64,000 nt of DNA from NCBI GenBank assembly GCA_036262055.1, contig DATAJP010000002.1:124001-188000 (forward strand), written 5' to 3'. The notes under the pieces were generated by a model that did no database searches, was not told where the DNA came from, and saw only the letters and a list, made by a program, of their open reading frames with translations. A program made the position numbers and the translations under genes. Below are positions 27,299 through 36,845 of the stretch, piece by piece (within the stretch, counting starts at the first letter, position 1; each line of letters begins with the position of its first letter). Origin of the DNA: Ignavibacteria bacterium. Lineage in GTDB: Bacteria; Bacteroidota; Ignavibacteria; Tepidaquicellales; Tepidaquicellaceae.

Positions 27299-28728
27299 TA
27301 ACTTGCTCCCTTACCCAGCAAAACCGATGGAATAGTTTTCAAAAGAATTTTTATATCCAGCCACACGTTCCAGTTATCTATATAAAATAAATCAAGTTTT
27401 ACCCACTCATTGAAATCCGAAATATCATTTCTGCCGTTTACCTGCCACAAACATGTGAGTCCGGGTTTTACGCTTAATTTTCTTCTCTGCCAGCTTTGAT
27501 AGTTCACAAGTTCCTGATAAAAAACAGGCCGCGGACCAACCAAGCTCATATCGCCTTTTAGTACACTGAATAATTGAGGAAGCTCATCGATACTCCATTT
27601 TCTTAAAAATCTTCCGAACGGAAAAATGCGCGGGTCATTTTTAATTTTAAAAACAGGTCCCGACATTTCATTTTGTTTCATCAACTCTTCTTTTATGTTA
27701 TCTGCGCCGTTATACATTGTCCTGAATTTCCAGCTTTTGAAAGGTTTTTTATTGTAACCTATTACATTCCAGTTATATAAAATCGGTTTGCCGTTGGAAA
27801 GATAAATTCCGATGAAAGCAAGAAGCATAAAAGGTGAAAAAAGAATTATTGCAATACTTGCACCAATGATATCAATTGTTCGTTTCAAAAGATGCTGAAG
27901 CTCGTTATCATGTGTCATTGTTATGCTGATAATCTGCATCTCAAATACTTCATCTGCACGAAGTTTTTTGGCAACTTTGCCAAGGAAGTTAGAAATTATT
28001 CTTATCTGAACCCCTTCGACTTCGCAAATTTCGATGATTTCCTCAATTTTACTGAATTCATTTAATGACAACGTTACAATTACGTCATCAATTTTAAACT
28101 GAGTAAGAAAGTGTCTGAAATCTTTTATTTCTCCTAATATCGGATAATCAAGTATGCTGTCACTTGCAAGTTTTTTATCTGTTAGTATGCCTTTAATATG
28201 CAGACCAAAATTCGGATTGTTCTTTGCTGTTCGTAAAAATTTTACAGTCAAACTTTCCGAACCTATTACAAGAACTTCTTTTATGTCCTTACCTTTTGCT
28301 CTGATTTTATTTGCAATGATAAACATTAAAAATTTCTGAATGCAAATAAATATTAACAGTGTGATTGAGAAAATTAAAAGATACGTCCGCGAAACGTTTC
28401 CCATACGCGCAAGGGACATAAAGAATATAAACAGCAAGTCAATGAGCAGAACTGATTTGATAATGATTTTGAATTCGGATTTTATGGAAGTGAACCGCTG
28501 GTATGAATACGCACCGAAATATTTAAAAATATAAACGCCTATGAATGGAATTAAAATTGAAATTGCACCCGCTTCAAGACTAAAAAGCTCGATGTTACCA
28601 ATAAGGTTTTCGCCGATTCTTTGGTCAAGCAAACTCCAGAAAAAATATGCAATATAGAAAGTAATAAAGATTGTAAAATAATCAATTATCCTTACTATAC
28701 CGCTTCTGCTTGTAGATTTCCAAATCAT
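27298..28728 (-). CDS. WbaP/WcaJ-type polyprenyl glycosylphosphotransferase
   Basis: A 476-residue membrane enzyme that starts repeat-unit synthesis by moving a sugar 1-phosphate to undecaprenyl phosphate. Four or five N-terminal membrane helices are followed by a CoA-binding-like domain (EVLVIGSESLTVKFLRTA), and the C-terminal catalytic domain of about 190 residues begins KRTIDIIGASIAII. Its marks are KFRTMYNGAD, DELPQLFSVLKGDMSLVGPRP and PGLTCLWQVNGR. It is the first gene after a 224-base gap, so it probably begins a transcription unit that runs to the C25 peptidase. The first sugar is unknown. Confidence 0.94.
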   Translation of the reverse strand: MIWKSTSRSGIVRIIDYFTIFITFYIAYFFWSLLDQRIGENLIGNIELFSLEAGAISILIPFIGVYIFKYFGAYSYQRFTSIKSEFKIIIKSVLLIDLLFIFFMSLARMGNVSRTYLLIFSITLLIFICIQKFLMFIIANKIRAKGKDIKEVLVIGSESLTVKFLRTAKNNPNFGLHIKGILTDKKLASDSILDYPILGEIKDFRHFLTQFKIDDVIVTLSLNEFSKIEEIIEICEVEGVQIRIISNFLGKVAKKLRADEVFEMQIISITMTHDNELQHLLKRTIDIIGASIAIILFSPFMLLAFIGIYLSNGKPILYNWNVIGYNKKPFKSWKFRTMYNGADNIKEELMKQNEMSGPVFKIKNDPRIFPFGRFLRKWSIDELPQLFSVLKGDMSLVGPRPVFYQELVNYQSWQRRKLSVKPGLTCLWQVNGRNDISDFNEWVKLDLFYIDNWNVWLDIKILLKTIPSVLLGKGAS

Positions 28729-28952
28729 TAATTATGATTTTGTAATATAAATATACTAATTATCGATAATAAAAAAATAAAATAAGTTGGGGATGAAAGA
28801 TGTTAAAAATATGCTTAACTGCGAAGGCGACTTACTGATGTAAACTTTCTATTCCGATATCCCCAATAAAGGCTTATAAAATAAGGAATTTAAAAGTAGC
28901 AAAAAACATATAAATATTTATCAATTTTAAATATAAATAATTGTTTTTTTAA
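28729..28952. other. AT-rich intergenic gap with long-range inverted repeat
   Basis: A 224-base gap between the two halves of the polysaccharide locus, with no convincing gene. TTGGGGAT at 28787-28794 is exactly complementary to ATCCCCAA at 28859-28866. In the minus-strand transcript this would pair and be followed by a T-rich tract, so it may be a terminator of the upstream unit or a structured leader of the WbaP gene. The loop contains GCGAAGGCGACTTACTG (28821-28837), resembling a conserved 16S rRNA segment. Confidence 0.5.
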
Positions 28953-30074
28953 TTATTTAACGTTCAAATTGGTTAACATCTCGAAATACTTTTTTTCAAT
29001 CAAATCCCAATTATAATAATTCTTAATTCTTTCGGTAGTTTTTGATTTCATTTCTTTAACAAGTTCAGGATTTTTATCAATAAAATTAATTTTTTCAGTT
29101 AGATTTCCAGTTTTTAAATTAAAATAAAGACCGTAATTTTCGTCCTGAAGCATTTCCCTGTTGAAAACCGTATCCAATGCAATTATTGAGCACGAGTTTC
29201 CCATTGCCTCCAGCATTGTCGGATTTGTGCCTCCCATTGAATGACCATGAATATAACAATATGAATGCCTGTAAAAAGCAAGGAGTTCTTTTCTATTTGC
29301 TATATGCCCTAAAAACCTGACCCGCGGGTCTGAAATATCTTTGATACTGTTCTCATATTCAGAGCCATAATAATTTTTTCCAAGAACTATGAGCTGTTTA
29401 CCGGTATTTGATTTTATGAATTCTTTGATTACATGTTTCGGATAATTTTCTGGAATGAATCTTGTGGCGAGTAAATAATAATTATTTTGTTCAACTCCGT
29501 ATTTTTCAAGCAAACTAAAAGGAATATCGTCATATAATTCCGCACCGTATGAAATTACAACACTGTCACGCTTAAATTTATCGAGATAAATTTTGCGTAT
29601 CGCTTCAGCATCTGCTATCAGAACATCTGCCATTTTTACGTTGAAGTAAGCTCCTGTCTTAAACATCATTTTTGCAAGCTTGCTCCATTTACTTCGTTCC
29701 CACTCTATACCATCGAGATTAGTAACAATTTTAATTCCGAATAATTTTAATAAAGGAATATATATTCCAAGACCAATATTAAAAAAAAATACGACATCGG
29801 TTTTGTTTTTAATTGCGCTTAGCACTGCGGCGAATGAATTTGAAAGTGTACCGAAGTTTTTTGTTTCGATACTTCCCAAAAACTTCAAATTAACACCATC
29901 GATTTTATCAGGATAGGTTTTTGTTTTATAAAGCTTTTTTCTGCAATAAACAGTAACATCATAATCTTTCTTAATTAATCTTGGCGCAAGTTCGGTAATT
30001 ACGGTTTCAAATCCGCCAAAGGCATCTTCACCAAAATTAAAACCTTTTGTCCCTATGAAAGCTATCTTTTTCAA
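28953..30074 (-). CDS. Glycosyltransferase with DUF1972 N-terminal domain (GT4-type)
   Basis: A 373-residue GT-B glycosyltransferase. The N-terminus IAFIGTKGFNFGEDAFGGFE is the DUF1972 signature found in rhamnosyl- and glucosyltransferases of capsule and S-layer glycan clusters. The C-terminal half shows FLGHIANRKELLAFYRHS and HSMGGTNPTMLEAMGNS, with one Glu kept in the EX7E region. It is the last gene of the Wzc-led unit, 11 bases after the FkbM gene. A rhamnosyltransferase role is possible but not shown. Confidence 0.9.
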   Translation of the reverse strand: MKKIAFIGTKGFNFGEDAFGGFETVITELAPRLIKKDYDVTVYCRKKLYKTKTYPDKIDGVNLKFLGSIETKNFGTLSNSFAAVLSAIKNKTDVVFFFNIGLGIYIPLLKLFGIKIVTNLDGIEWERSKWSKLAKMMFKTGAYFNVKMADVLIADAEAIRKIYLDKFKRDSVVISYGAELYDDIPFSLLEKYGVEQNNYYLLATRFIPENYPKHVIKEFIKSNTGKQLIVLGKNYYGSEYENSIKDISDPRVRFLGHIANRKELLAFYRHSYCYIHGHSMGGTNPTMLEAMGNSCSIIALDTVFNREMLQDENYGLYFNLKTGNLTEKINFIDKNPELVKEMKSKTTERIKNYYNWDLIEKKYFEMLTNLNVK

Positions 30075-30085
30075 TAATTTCTAAA

Positions 30086-30901
30086 TCAAACCCATGCATG
30101 GAGCATAACAGGACTGCCGGTTTCCTGATAAATGCCTTTTGTTTTTATTTTATAATTAGAATTAAGCGACAATAAATATTTTTTTATCTGTTCGGCGTGC
30201 TCGTATTTATGATAGGTTGTAATAGCAATCTTCGGAGCATTTTTTGTTATTAAATTCTTTGCACCTAATAATGTTGCGTAATCATAACCTTCTAAATCTG
30301 CTTTTATATATGTAATTTTTATATTTTTATCGTAAAACAACTGGTCAAGTGTTTCAATTTTGGTTTTAGTTCCCGAACCGGTATCAAGGTTTGCGCAAAT
30401 TCCATCTTCTGAAATGAATGATTCTCCCGGTTTATCCGATAATGCACAATTTATTACATCAACATTATCAGAACCGGCAAAAGTTTTTTTCAATGCGCTT
30501 ACAAATTTCGGAAGCGGCTCTATCAGGTATGCTTTTTTAAATTTTCCTAAATTAACAAAGGTGAAAATTCCTTCAGATGCTCCGCAATCTGCAATGACAT
30601 CATCGGCACTAACTTTTGTTTCGGGGATTGTATAATAATGCCAGTTTTCCGGATAAAATGTTTCAACCACAACCTGATTAAGCATTTTTAGATCAAAAGA
30701 GACCGGAAAAAATAAAGGTTTGTCAAATCCCTGAAAATAAACTTCATAGAATCCATCGTTTTCGGAAATGTTTTTAATTTTCTTTGCCGCTTTACTTCCA
30801 TAAGATGAAGCGAAGAAAAAATTAAGGAGTTCAAAAAAAGATGTATTATTTTTTTTGCCATCCAAATAATATTTTACAACTTGTAATCTGTCTTTGGTCA
30901 T
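30086..30901 (-). CDS. FkbM-family methyltransferase
   Basis: A 271-residue SAM-dependent methyltransferase of the FkbM type. Motif I is IADCGASEGIFTFVNLG, the acidic motif after strand 2 is YLIEPLPKFV, and the late signature ITYIKADLEGYDYATLLGA corresponds to the usual KIDVEGAE segment. In glycan loci such enzymes O-methylate sugars. It differs from the FkbM protein at 42062 by a longer N-terminal part (about 100 residues before motif I). The target is unknown. Confidence 0.9.
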   Translation of the reverse strand: MTKDRLQVVKYYLDGKKNNTSFFELLNFFFASSYGSKAAKKIKNISENDGFYEVYFQGFDKPLFFPVSFDLKMLNQVVVETFYPENWHYYTIPETKVSADDVIADCGASEGIFTFVNLGKFKKAYLIEPLPKFVSALKKTFAGSDNVDVINCALSDKPGESFISEDGICANLDTGSGTKTKIETLDQLFYDKNIKITYIKADLEGYDYATLLGAKNLITKNAPKIAITTYHKYEHAEQIKKYLLSLNSNYKIKTKGIYQETGSPVMLHAWV

Positions 30902-30904
30902 TAT

Positions 30905-32071
30905 TTAATTATTAAGTATCTGATTATACATATTCATCAAATTATTATAAAAAATATCCGGTGAAAATTTTCTTGAAAATTTATAGCAGTATTGCTTGTC
31001 ATAATTATCCGGAAGTTTTTCATATAAATTCTGAACTCTTTCCATCAATGAATTAATCTCGAGAGGTTCATACAGGAACCCGTTTTTATTTTCGGTAACA
31101 AGCTCTTCCAAGCCGCCTCTTCTTGAAGCCAATACAGGTTTTCCGAAGCAATTTGCCTCAATAACAATGAGTCCGAATGTTTCGTAGCATAAAGACGGAG
31201 CTATAATTAATTTTGCATTTGTCAGAAGCCTTTTTTTAGATTCCCCGTCAACTTCACCAACATATTCAATATTAGATTCATTTTGAATTAATTTCAATAC
31301 TTCCGGAAGGTCTTTTCCATCACCTGCAATAATGAACTTAATATTTTTTAAATTTTTAGCAATACTGACATAATCAAAAATTCCTTTTGCTTTTATTATG
31401 CTACCCATAAACAAAACATAGTCACCTACAGATTGGTCTATCTTTTCTTCCGTTGACTCTACCGGGTTGTAAATTACCTCTAAAATGTTTTTAGAAAAAC
31501 CTAATTCGACATATTTTGTTTTAACAAAATTACTGACAGCTATATACTTGTCTATATTAAATTTATTTTCAATCCAATCAAAAACCGATGCTCTGTTTTT
31601 TGAGACAAATAAAGATTGTGAATATGATTCGTTATAACATTTTTTATCCACGCCGGGGTTAAATGATTTTTTGTCGTAACAGTCGAAACATATTTTTTGA
31701 TTGTCATAAAAATATGAGTTCAGACAGAATGGATAAAAATTGTGGAGGTGATAAACTTTTTTAATATTTTTTGTTTTGAAAAAATTCAGTACCGAGGAAT
31801 GCATAAAAGGATACAAGTTATGGAAATGCACAATATCCGGCTTGAATGAATCACAAATTTCTTCAAGCTGGTTCACAAATAATTTCTTTGCAAAATAATT
31901 TTTCAAAAAAATTGCTTTTTGAAAAGCATTCATGTCATCAAACTCTTTATTAAGGAACGAAAATAACTTGTAGTCTATTTTGTTTTTTTCAAAGCTTTGA
32001 ACCTGACTATTCACAATTTTATCGACACCGCCAATGCCCCTCGTAAACTGATTAATTATTAATACTTTCAT
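30905..32071 (-). CDS. Glycosyltransferase family 4
   Basis: A 388-residue GT-B glycosyltransferase. N-terminal NQFTRGIGGVDKIVNS and a cysteine-containing loop (KICFDCYDKK and a later Cys) belong to the acceptor half; the loop may bind a metal. The donor half has VLFMGSIIKAKGIFDYVSIAK, FIIAGDGKDLPE, and the EX7E motif ETFGLIVIEAN. It lies 3 bases from the next GT4 gene and 3 bases from the FkbM gene. Sugar specificity is unknown. Confidence 0.92.
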   Translation of the reverse strand: MKVLIINQFTRGIGGVDKIVNSQVQSFEKNKIDYKLFSFLNKEFDDMNAFQKAIFLKNYFAKKLFVNQLEEICDSFKPDIVHFHNLYPFMHSSVLNFFKTKNIKKVYHLHNFYPFCLNSYFYDNQKICFDCYDKKSFNPGVDKKCYNESYSQSLFVSKNRASVFDWIENKFNIDKYIAVSNFVKTKYVELGFSKNILEVIYNPVESTEEKIDQSVGDYVLFMGSIIKAKGIFDYVSIAKNLKNIKFIIAGDGKDLPEVLKLIQNESNIEYVGEVDGESKKRLLTNAKLIIAPSLCYETFGLIVIEANCFGKPVLASRRGGLEELVTENKNGFLYEPLEINSLMERVQNLYEKLPDNYDKQYCYKFSRKFSPDIFYNNLMNMYNQILNN

Positions 32072-32074
32072 AGC

Positions 32075-33331
32075 TCAGCTTAATAAATTAATTAGTTTTT
32101 CATTCTGATTCTTTCTGTCAAATTTTTCTATCATATCATTTGAAAGCCGTTGTGATTTCAGGAATCCTGAATAATCAGAAAAGATTTTATCCATCAATAA
32201 TTTAGATGCATTAACATCATTATATCTGATTGTTTTTAATCCGAGCGTATTTAAAAAATCCGTCATTGCACCCTCATCGTCATCATAACAAAGAACAGGT
32301 TTTTGCATAGCCAAATATTCGTATAATTTTCCTGGAATCGCAGTTTTTCCGCCATCTGAGTTCCTTTGAAAAACAAGCAGCACATCCGCATTTTTAACAA
32401 GATAGTCATAACTTTCCTGAAATGTTTTTGAGCCGAGAACATCAACTTTTTCTTTCAACCCGTATTTGTCTATTAAACTGTAGTGCTCAACATCAAAGAA
32501 GCCAAGAAAAGAAATTTTAAAGTTATATTTTTTAAATGACTGCAAAGCTTCAAAGAAATATTCTGGGGTTCTGTTTTTGGTGAGACTTCCGGAATAAACA
32601 ATATTTATAAATCCTGAGTTATTCAAAAACGGATATGCAATTTCTGTGATTGATGGTTTATAAACATATCCATTATGTATTACGTTAATTTTTTTTGCAA
32701 TTTTTGGTTCAAAGTTCCTTAACTGAGTTTCTGCTTTTGGGTTAGTTGTAATAACATATTTTGCTTTCCTCAAAATTTTTCTTTCTAAAAATCTGTTTAG
32801 CTTATTTGCAAGAAAAGATTTTTTTAGAAAGGGATTCTGAGTCCACAAATCTCTGTAATCAAGCATTAAATCACAGTTATAAAATTTTGAAATCAAATAT
32901 CCTGATAAAAACGCAGAGAATGGAGGTCCTGTGCAAAAAAGAACATCGATTTTTTCTTTTTTACAAAGCTTAATCCCCGCACGGGCAGATTTAAAAGCCC
33001 AGAAAGCATATTCATCGGGCACAAAAAAACTTTTAATTTTCTTTTTTATATTTGAACCGGAAGAAGTTTTTGTAGTTGAGACAATATGTTTGTTCATACT
33101 TCCAACAATGTTTTTACTAAAAGGGAGCTTAATGCGGGTAATTTTTTTTGATTCAGAGTTTTCCGGTTCCAATTCGTAAAATGCAGGATAAGAATCACTT
33201 GTGGCAGTCAGCACGGAAACATTATAATTTTTTTCAATCAGGAAGTTAAAAATGCTTTTGATTCTTACAACACCTCCGCCTGCAAAAGGAGGAAAGAAAT
33301 ATGAAATGAGAAGTATATTTTTTTTATTCAA
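32075..33331 (-). CDS. Glycosyltransferase family 4 (WbuB-like)
   Basis: A 418-residue GT-B glycosyltransferase. It starts NKKNILLISYFFPPFAGGGV, with the glycine-rich acceptor loop, and has VYSGSLTKNRTPEYFFEAL and GGKTAIPGKLYEYLAMQKPV in the donor half, the pattern of WbuB/amino-sugar transferases. The frame is open back to 33439, but that would overlap the O-antigen ligase gene by 116 bases. TTG 33331 overlaps its stop (TTGAATAA) and gives a normal N-terminus, so I prefer it. Donor sugar is unknown. Confidence 0.87.
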   Translation of the reverse strand: MNKKNILLISYFFPPFAGGGVVRIKSIFNFLIEKNYNVSVLTATSDSYPAFYELEPENSESKKITRIKLPFSKNIVGSMNKHIVSTTKTSSGSNIKKKIKSFFVPDEYAFWAFKSARAGIKLCKKEKIDVLFCTGPPFSAFLSGYLISKFYNCDLMLDYRDLWTQNPFLKKSFLANKLNRFLERKILRKAKYVITTNPKAETQLRNFEPKIAKKINVIHNGYVYKPSITEIAYPFLNNSGFINIVYSGSLTKNRTPEYFFEALQSFKKYNFKISFLGFFDVEHYSLIDKYGLKEKVDVLGSKTFQESYDYLVKNADVLLVFQRNSDGGKTAIPGKLYEYLAMQKPVLCYDDDEGAMTDFLNTLGLKTIRYNDVNASKLLMDKIFSDYSGFLKSQRLSNDMIEKFDRKNQNEKLINLLS

Positions 33332-34775
33332 CTTCTTTTTGTGTTGAATAATATTTTTCGGAAAAGACGAGTCCAAAAATAAGCATGAAAAAATAATCAT
33401 AATGTATATCACCCATAAAACCCTGAACAAAGGACGCAATCAGATAAAAAGTAAGGAAACCAAAAAAAACATTTCTGTCTTTTAGATATTCTTTGAACGT
33501 ATAAATAATTGCCATAACCAACATAATCAAAAACAATATGCAGGCGGGAATTCCCCACGTGTAGGCGAGAGAGAAAAATACATTATGCAATCCCCCCGAA
33601 TAAACCAGACTTTCAAAGTGATACTCATCTTCGCCAACACCGGGATTATAACTATTCTCAATACCGTTTCCAAAAAATGGGTTTTTATTTATCCCTTCCA
33701 TTGCAATTATCCATGCAGTCAGCCGTCCAAAAGAACTTCCGTAAGTATCACCAAGATTATCACCGGTCGTAAACACGTTAAAATTCTTCGTATCATAGTT
33801 TGAAGTTATTGCAGAATATATTGTTTCAAAATCGCTAAACTCCATTGCGCGACGAATGTTATTCGGTAATTCGTTTTCTATACCAAGCTGTTTATAACTT
33901 ATGACAAAAAGTATTAGTCCGGCAGTAACGCCAATTTTAACAAACTTACTTATAGAATCCGAAACAAGGAAATATATACACACAATAACTAAAAGCGCAA
34001 TAAATGATGCCCGCCCGCCGCCGAATAATGTTCCTAAAACCCCAAGAAGGAAAAATAAATATCTTATTTTTTTTTCTTTCATAAATCCGGACACAATAAA
34101 AATACAAACAATTAATCCCGAGTTCGATAAAATCCCAAAGCGGTTAAACTCAATGTTGTTACTCCATACAAATGAATTGAAGAAAGGAATTTTCTCAATG
34201 TTAAGAGCATACATTACTAAAGAGACGGAAAGCACTGTGAGGAAGAAATAAAAAATGAATTTAATGAACTTATTTCTATCAAGATTTTCGGTAAATAAAT
34301 ATCCGATTAAAAAACAGATAAGTGATGAAATAATCCACCACCTCGATTGAAAGCCTGTAGATTGGTCAGATGATACCTCAAAATAATTAGGCATTTCGAA
34401 ATTAGTGAAAAAAGCTATCATTCCGAAAATTGCATATAAAATAAAAAGAAGAGGAAGCGGTTTTAATTTATTTTTTTTGAAGATCAAAAAGCAAATAAAC
34501 AGAGGAACTAAAACTATTTCTTTTAATTCTCTTCCTGCAAATCCCGTTATAATGGATGAAGCTGCAATAAATAATGCAGTAATGTAAAACTCATCAGTAT
34601 GTAATTTTGTAACTGCATAGAAAAAAAAGAAAGCAACCGAACCAATCGATATCAATCTAAAAATATCAGTATCATTGCTGAAATAATAAGCCTGCGCTAT
34701 CAATGACAACAATAGAAAAATGAGGATAGCTTTTATGTCGTTGTTGCTTGTTTTATTTAATTCGAAATATGCCAA
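33324..34775 (-). CDS. O-antigen ligase/polymerase family membrane protein (Wzy_C)
   Basis: A 483-residue polytopic membrane protein with about 12 helices. The Wzy_C/WaaL-type core shows GGGRASFIALLVIVCIY, then a long external loop with NPFFGNGIENSYNPGVG, and GGLHNVFFSLAYTWGIPA, whose HN is conserved in O-antigen ligases and polymerases. It should polymerise the repeat units (Wzy) or ligate the chain to a carrier (WaaL); sequence alone does not separate these. It is the only such protein in the window, which favours Wzy. Confidence 0.85.
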   Translation of the reverse strand: MAYFELNKTSNNDIKAILIFLLLSLIAQAYYFSNDTDIFRLISIGSVAFFFFYAVTKLHTDEFYITALFIAASSIITGFAGRELKEIVLVPLFICFLIFKKNKLKPLPLLFILYAIFGMIAFFTNFEMPNYFEVSSDQSTGFQSRWWIISSLICFLIGYLFTENLDRNKFIKFIFYFFLTVLSVSLVMYALNIEKIPFFNSFVWSNNIEFNRFGILSNSGLIVCIFIVSGFMKEKKIRYLFFLLGVLGTLFGGGRASFIALLVIVCIYFLVSDSISKFVKIGVTAGLILFVISYKQLGIENELPNNIRRAMEFSDFETIYSAITSNYDTKNFNVFTTGDNLGDTYGSSFGRLTAWIIAMEGINKNPFFGNGIENSYNPGVGEDEYHFESLVYSGGLHNVFFSLAYTWGIPACILFLIMLVMAIIYTFKEYLKDRNVFFGFLTFYLIASFVQGFMGDIHYDYFFMLIFGLVFSEKYYSTQKEVE

Positions 34776-34783
34776 ATATAATT

Positions 34784-36829
34784 TTAAGCTTTAGTTTTTT
34801 TTAATTTTCCGTATCCGTCGGAAAAATATTCAAATTTATTAAAGTTCTGCTCAAAATCAACAGAACAAAAGTCTTTTACTATAATAGAATCGTCGTTAAT
34901 AATAATTTCTCTCATATGCTCAAAATATTCATACTTTATCTTTAAAAATAAATGAGAACTATTTACTTCAATAAACTCAACAGCATATTTCAGATTAAGC
35001 ATAAATGGATTAATTTTCAATGAATTCCGTAATTTAGACATAATGTTTTCATCTTTAATTATTATTCCGTTATGAGCTTCCATTGCTCTGAATTTATTTC
35101 TCATTTCGAGATTTGAAGTATATAGATAAGAACCCGGGTCTGAAAAAATTTCCTTGCCGTTTAAAAATAATTCGATGCTCCCTTTATCGAGATGCGTGTG
35201 TCCTCCGATTCCATTTTGTCCGGGTGTAGTTGAATAAACTATCATATGCAATGCATCTGATTTATAAACAACGATTCCGCTTTCAGGATAAAATCTGAAT
35301 TCAAGTCCGTCTTTTAAAGAAAGATTGCCTGAGTTTTTTATTACTGTTTCTTTACTAAAATAATTATCAAAATTAATTTTTAATTCTGTTGTTATACTTT
35401 CAGCATTTTTATAATCTACAGATTTTGATTTAATAATATTTTCACCAGTTAATGATTTAATAAAAGAATACTCAAGAGGATATAAGTTTTTATATTCTGA
35501 CAGTTCTTCGATAGCTATTAAACCGAAAGCAGACGATAAAGTATTTCTGCATTCTAAATTATTTTCATTAAAATAATTCCGTGAATCAAATTTTTTATCT
35601 ATAAGATTTAAATATTCTTTTAACTCAATATCATTTAAAATATTTCCTGATGGAGTTAATTTAACAAATCTGCCACTGTCATTGTCGCCTATCTGCGCGA
35701 TGTTTCCGTCAGGTTTTATCAAATCGTTTAAGAAATTTATTGCTTTCCCGAGTTTTTCAATAAAATTATTTCCTAAGAAATTATTAATGTCATTAAAACT
35801 CTTATCATCAAAAATTCTAGTGAATCTTTTTTTATCTATATTATAAAATGCAGTTATATACCCAACAGAATAAATAACCATTTCAAGACTTAACCTGTGA
35901 TAAGAGCTTGACGATTCAAAATTTCCACCGTCATTATAAAATTGTTTATCAAATTCTGAAATAATTTCTGTAACCGAAAAATAAATCCAGTGATTTGTTT
36001 CTGCGTTCTCTTTAAGATAAAGCGAAGCAATTAAAAGCCCTGCAATGTTTGCGAGATAATGATTGGTTGTCAGTTTATCGGAATATTCGAGATTATTGGA
36101 TACAAATTTACAATGTTCGAACAAGCAATTGTAAAACATAACCTTGAATGATTCCGTAAATAAATTTTCCGTATCAAGCTGATTAAATAAATCATAAGCG
36201 ATAGCCATATTAGCAGCTCTTATTCCTACATCCATTGCACAAGTCCAGTTGACGCCATACCCCGCGGGGTTATTAATATAAAAATCTGAAATCTGATTTT
36301 GAAACTCAGTGATGCATTGATTTGTAAACTTAGTTTTTTTGATAGAAAATACCGCTAATTGAACCAGATGGTGAAGTCTTGCGAGCTCCCATGGAATTTT
36401 TATATCGACACCTTGTTGTTTTCCTATTTTTATTTTTTTACAAAAAACTTTTGAATCCCATTCATAACCACTCTTAAAATCTTTATGCCAATTAATGAAT
36501 TTATATTCATCTGAAAATTCCGGTAAAATATTTTGTTCGATATCAGCAAGATTATTTCTAAACAATGTCTGATGTTCTGCACTGTGATTAACATCGACCC
36601 AACCCGAACCAAGAATATCGAACTTGTGTGTTAGATAGTTTTCAATTAGTATACTTGTAATATTCGAATTAAGTCTTTCAACACTTAATAAATTAATATC
36701 GACATATGAAGCAGAAACAGTTTCATTATAGTTTTTATATGAACTGCCGAATACCGTTTTTAAATGGTCAATGTTATTATTTAAAATAACATTAACTTTA
36801 TTTACCGCTCTGTTTACTATATTCACCAC
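34784..36829 (-). CDS. Heparinase II/III family protein
   Basis: A 681-residue protein of the alginate lyase/heparinase II-III family. The N-terminal half is an alpha/alpha toroid (WELARLHHLVQLAVFS, NHYLANIAGLLIASLYL), and the C-terminal half a beta-sandwich starting near GGHTHLDKGSIELFLNG with SDPGSYLY and MEAHNGIIIKDE. The family cleaves uronic-acid polysaccharides by beta-elimination. No signal peptide is evident, so it may act in the cytoplasm or be exported otherwise. Inside a synthesis operon it may trim or proofread the polymer, as AlgL does for alginate. It lies 9 bases from the ligase gene. Confidence 0.88.
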   Translation of the reverse strand: MVNIVNRAVNKVNVILNNNIDHLKTVFGSSYKNYNETVSASYVDINLLSVERLNSNITSILIENYLTHKFDILGSGWVDVNHSAEHQTLFRNNLADIEQNILPEFSDEYKFINWHKDFKSGYEWDSKVFCKKIKIGKQQGVDIKIPWELARLHHLVQLAVFSIKKTKFTNQCITEFQNQISDFYINNPAGYGVNWTCAMDVGIRAANMAIAYDLFNQLDTENLFTESFKVMFYNCLFEHCKFVSNNLEYSDKLTTNHYLANIAGLLIASLYLKENAETNHWIYFSVTEIISEFDKQFYNDGGNFESSSSYHRLSLEMVIYSVGYITAFYNIDKKRFTRIFDDKSFNDINNFLGNNFIEKLGKAINFLNDLIKPDGNIAQIGDNDSGRFVKLTPSGNILNDIELKEYLNLIDKKFDSRNYFNENNLECRNTLSSAFGLIAIEELSEYKNLYPLEYSFIKSLTGENIIKSKSVDYKNAESITTELKINFDNYFSKETVIKNSGNLSLKDGLEFRFYPESGIVVYKSDALHMIVYSTTPGQNGIGGHTHLDKGSIELFLNGKEIFSDPGSYLYTSNLEMRNKFRAMEAHNGIIIKDENIMSKLRNSLKINPFMLNLKYAVEFIEVNSSHLFLKIKYEYFEHMREIIINDDSIIVKDFCSVDFEQNFNKFEYFSDGYGKLKKTKA

Positions 36830-36845
36830 TAAATTCTTTAAAAAT

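Noticed and set aside
33332-33439. 36 extra N-terminal residues for the WbuB-like glycosyltransferase
   Set aside because: They would be coded within the O-antigen ligase gene and read as an unlikely hydrophobic prefix before a normal glycosyltransferase N-terminus.
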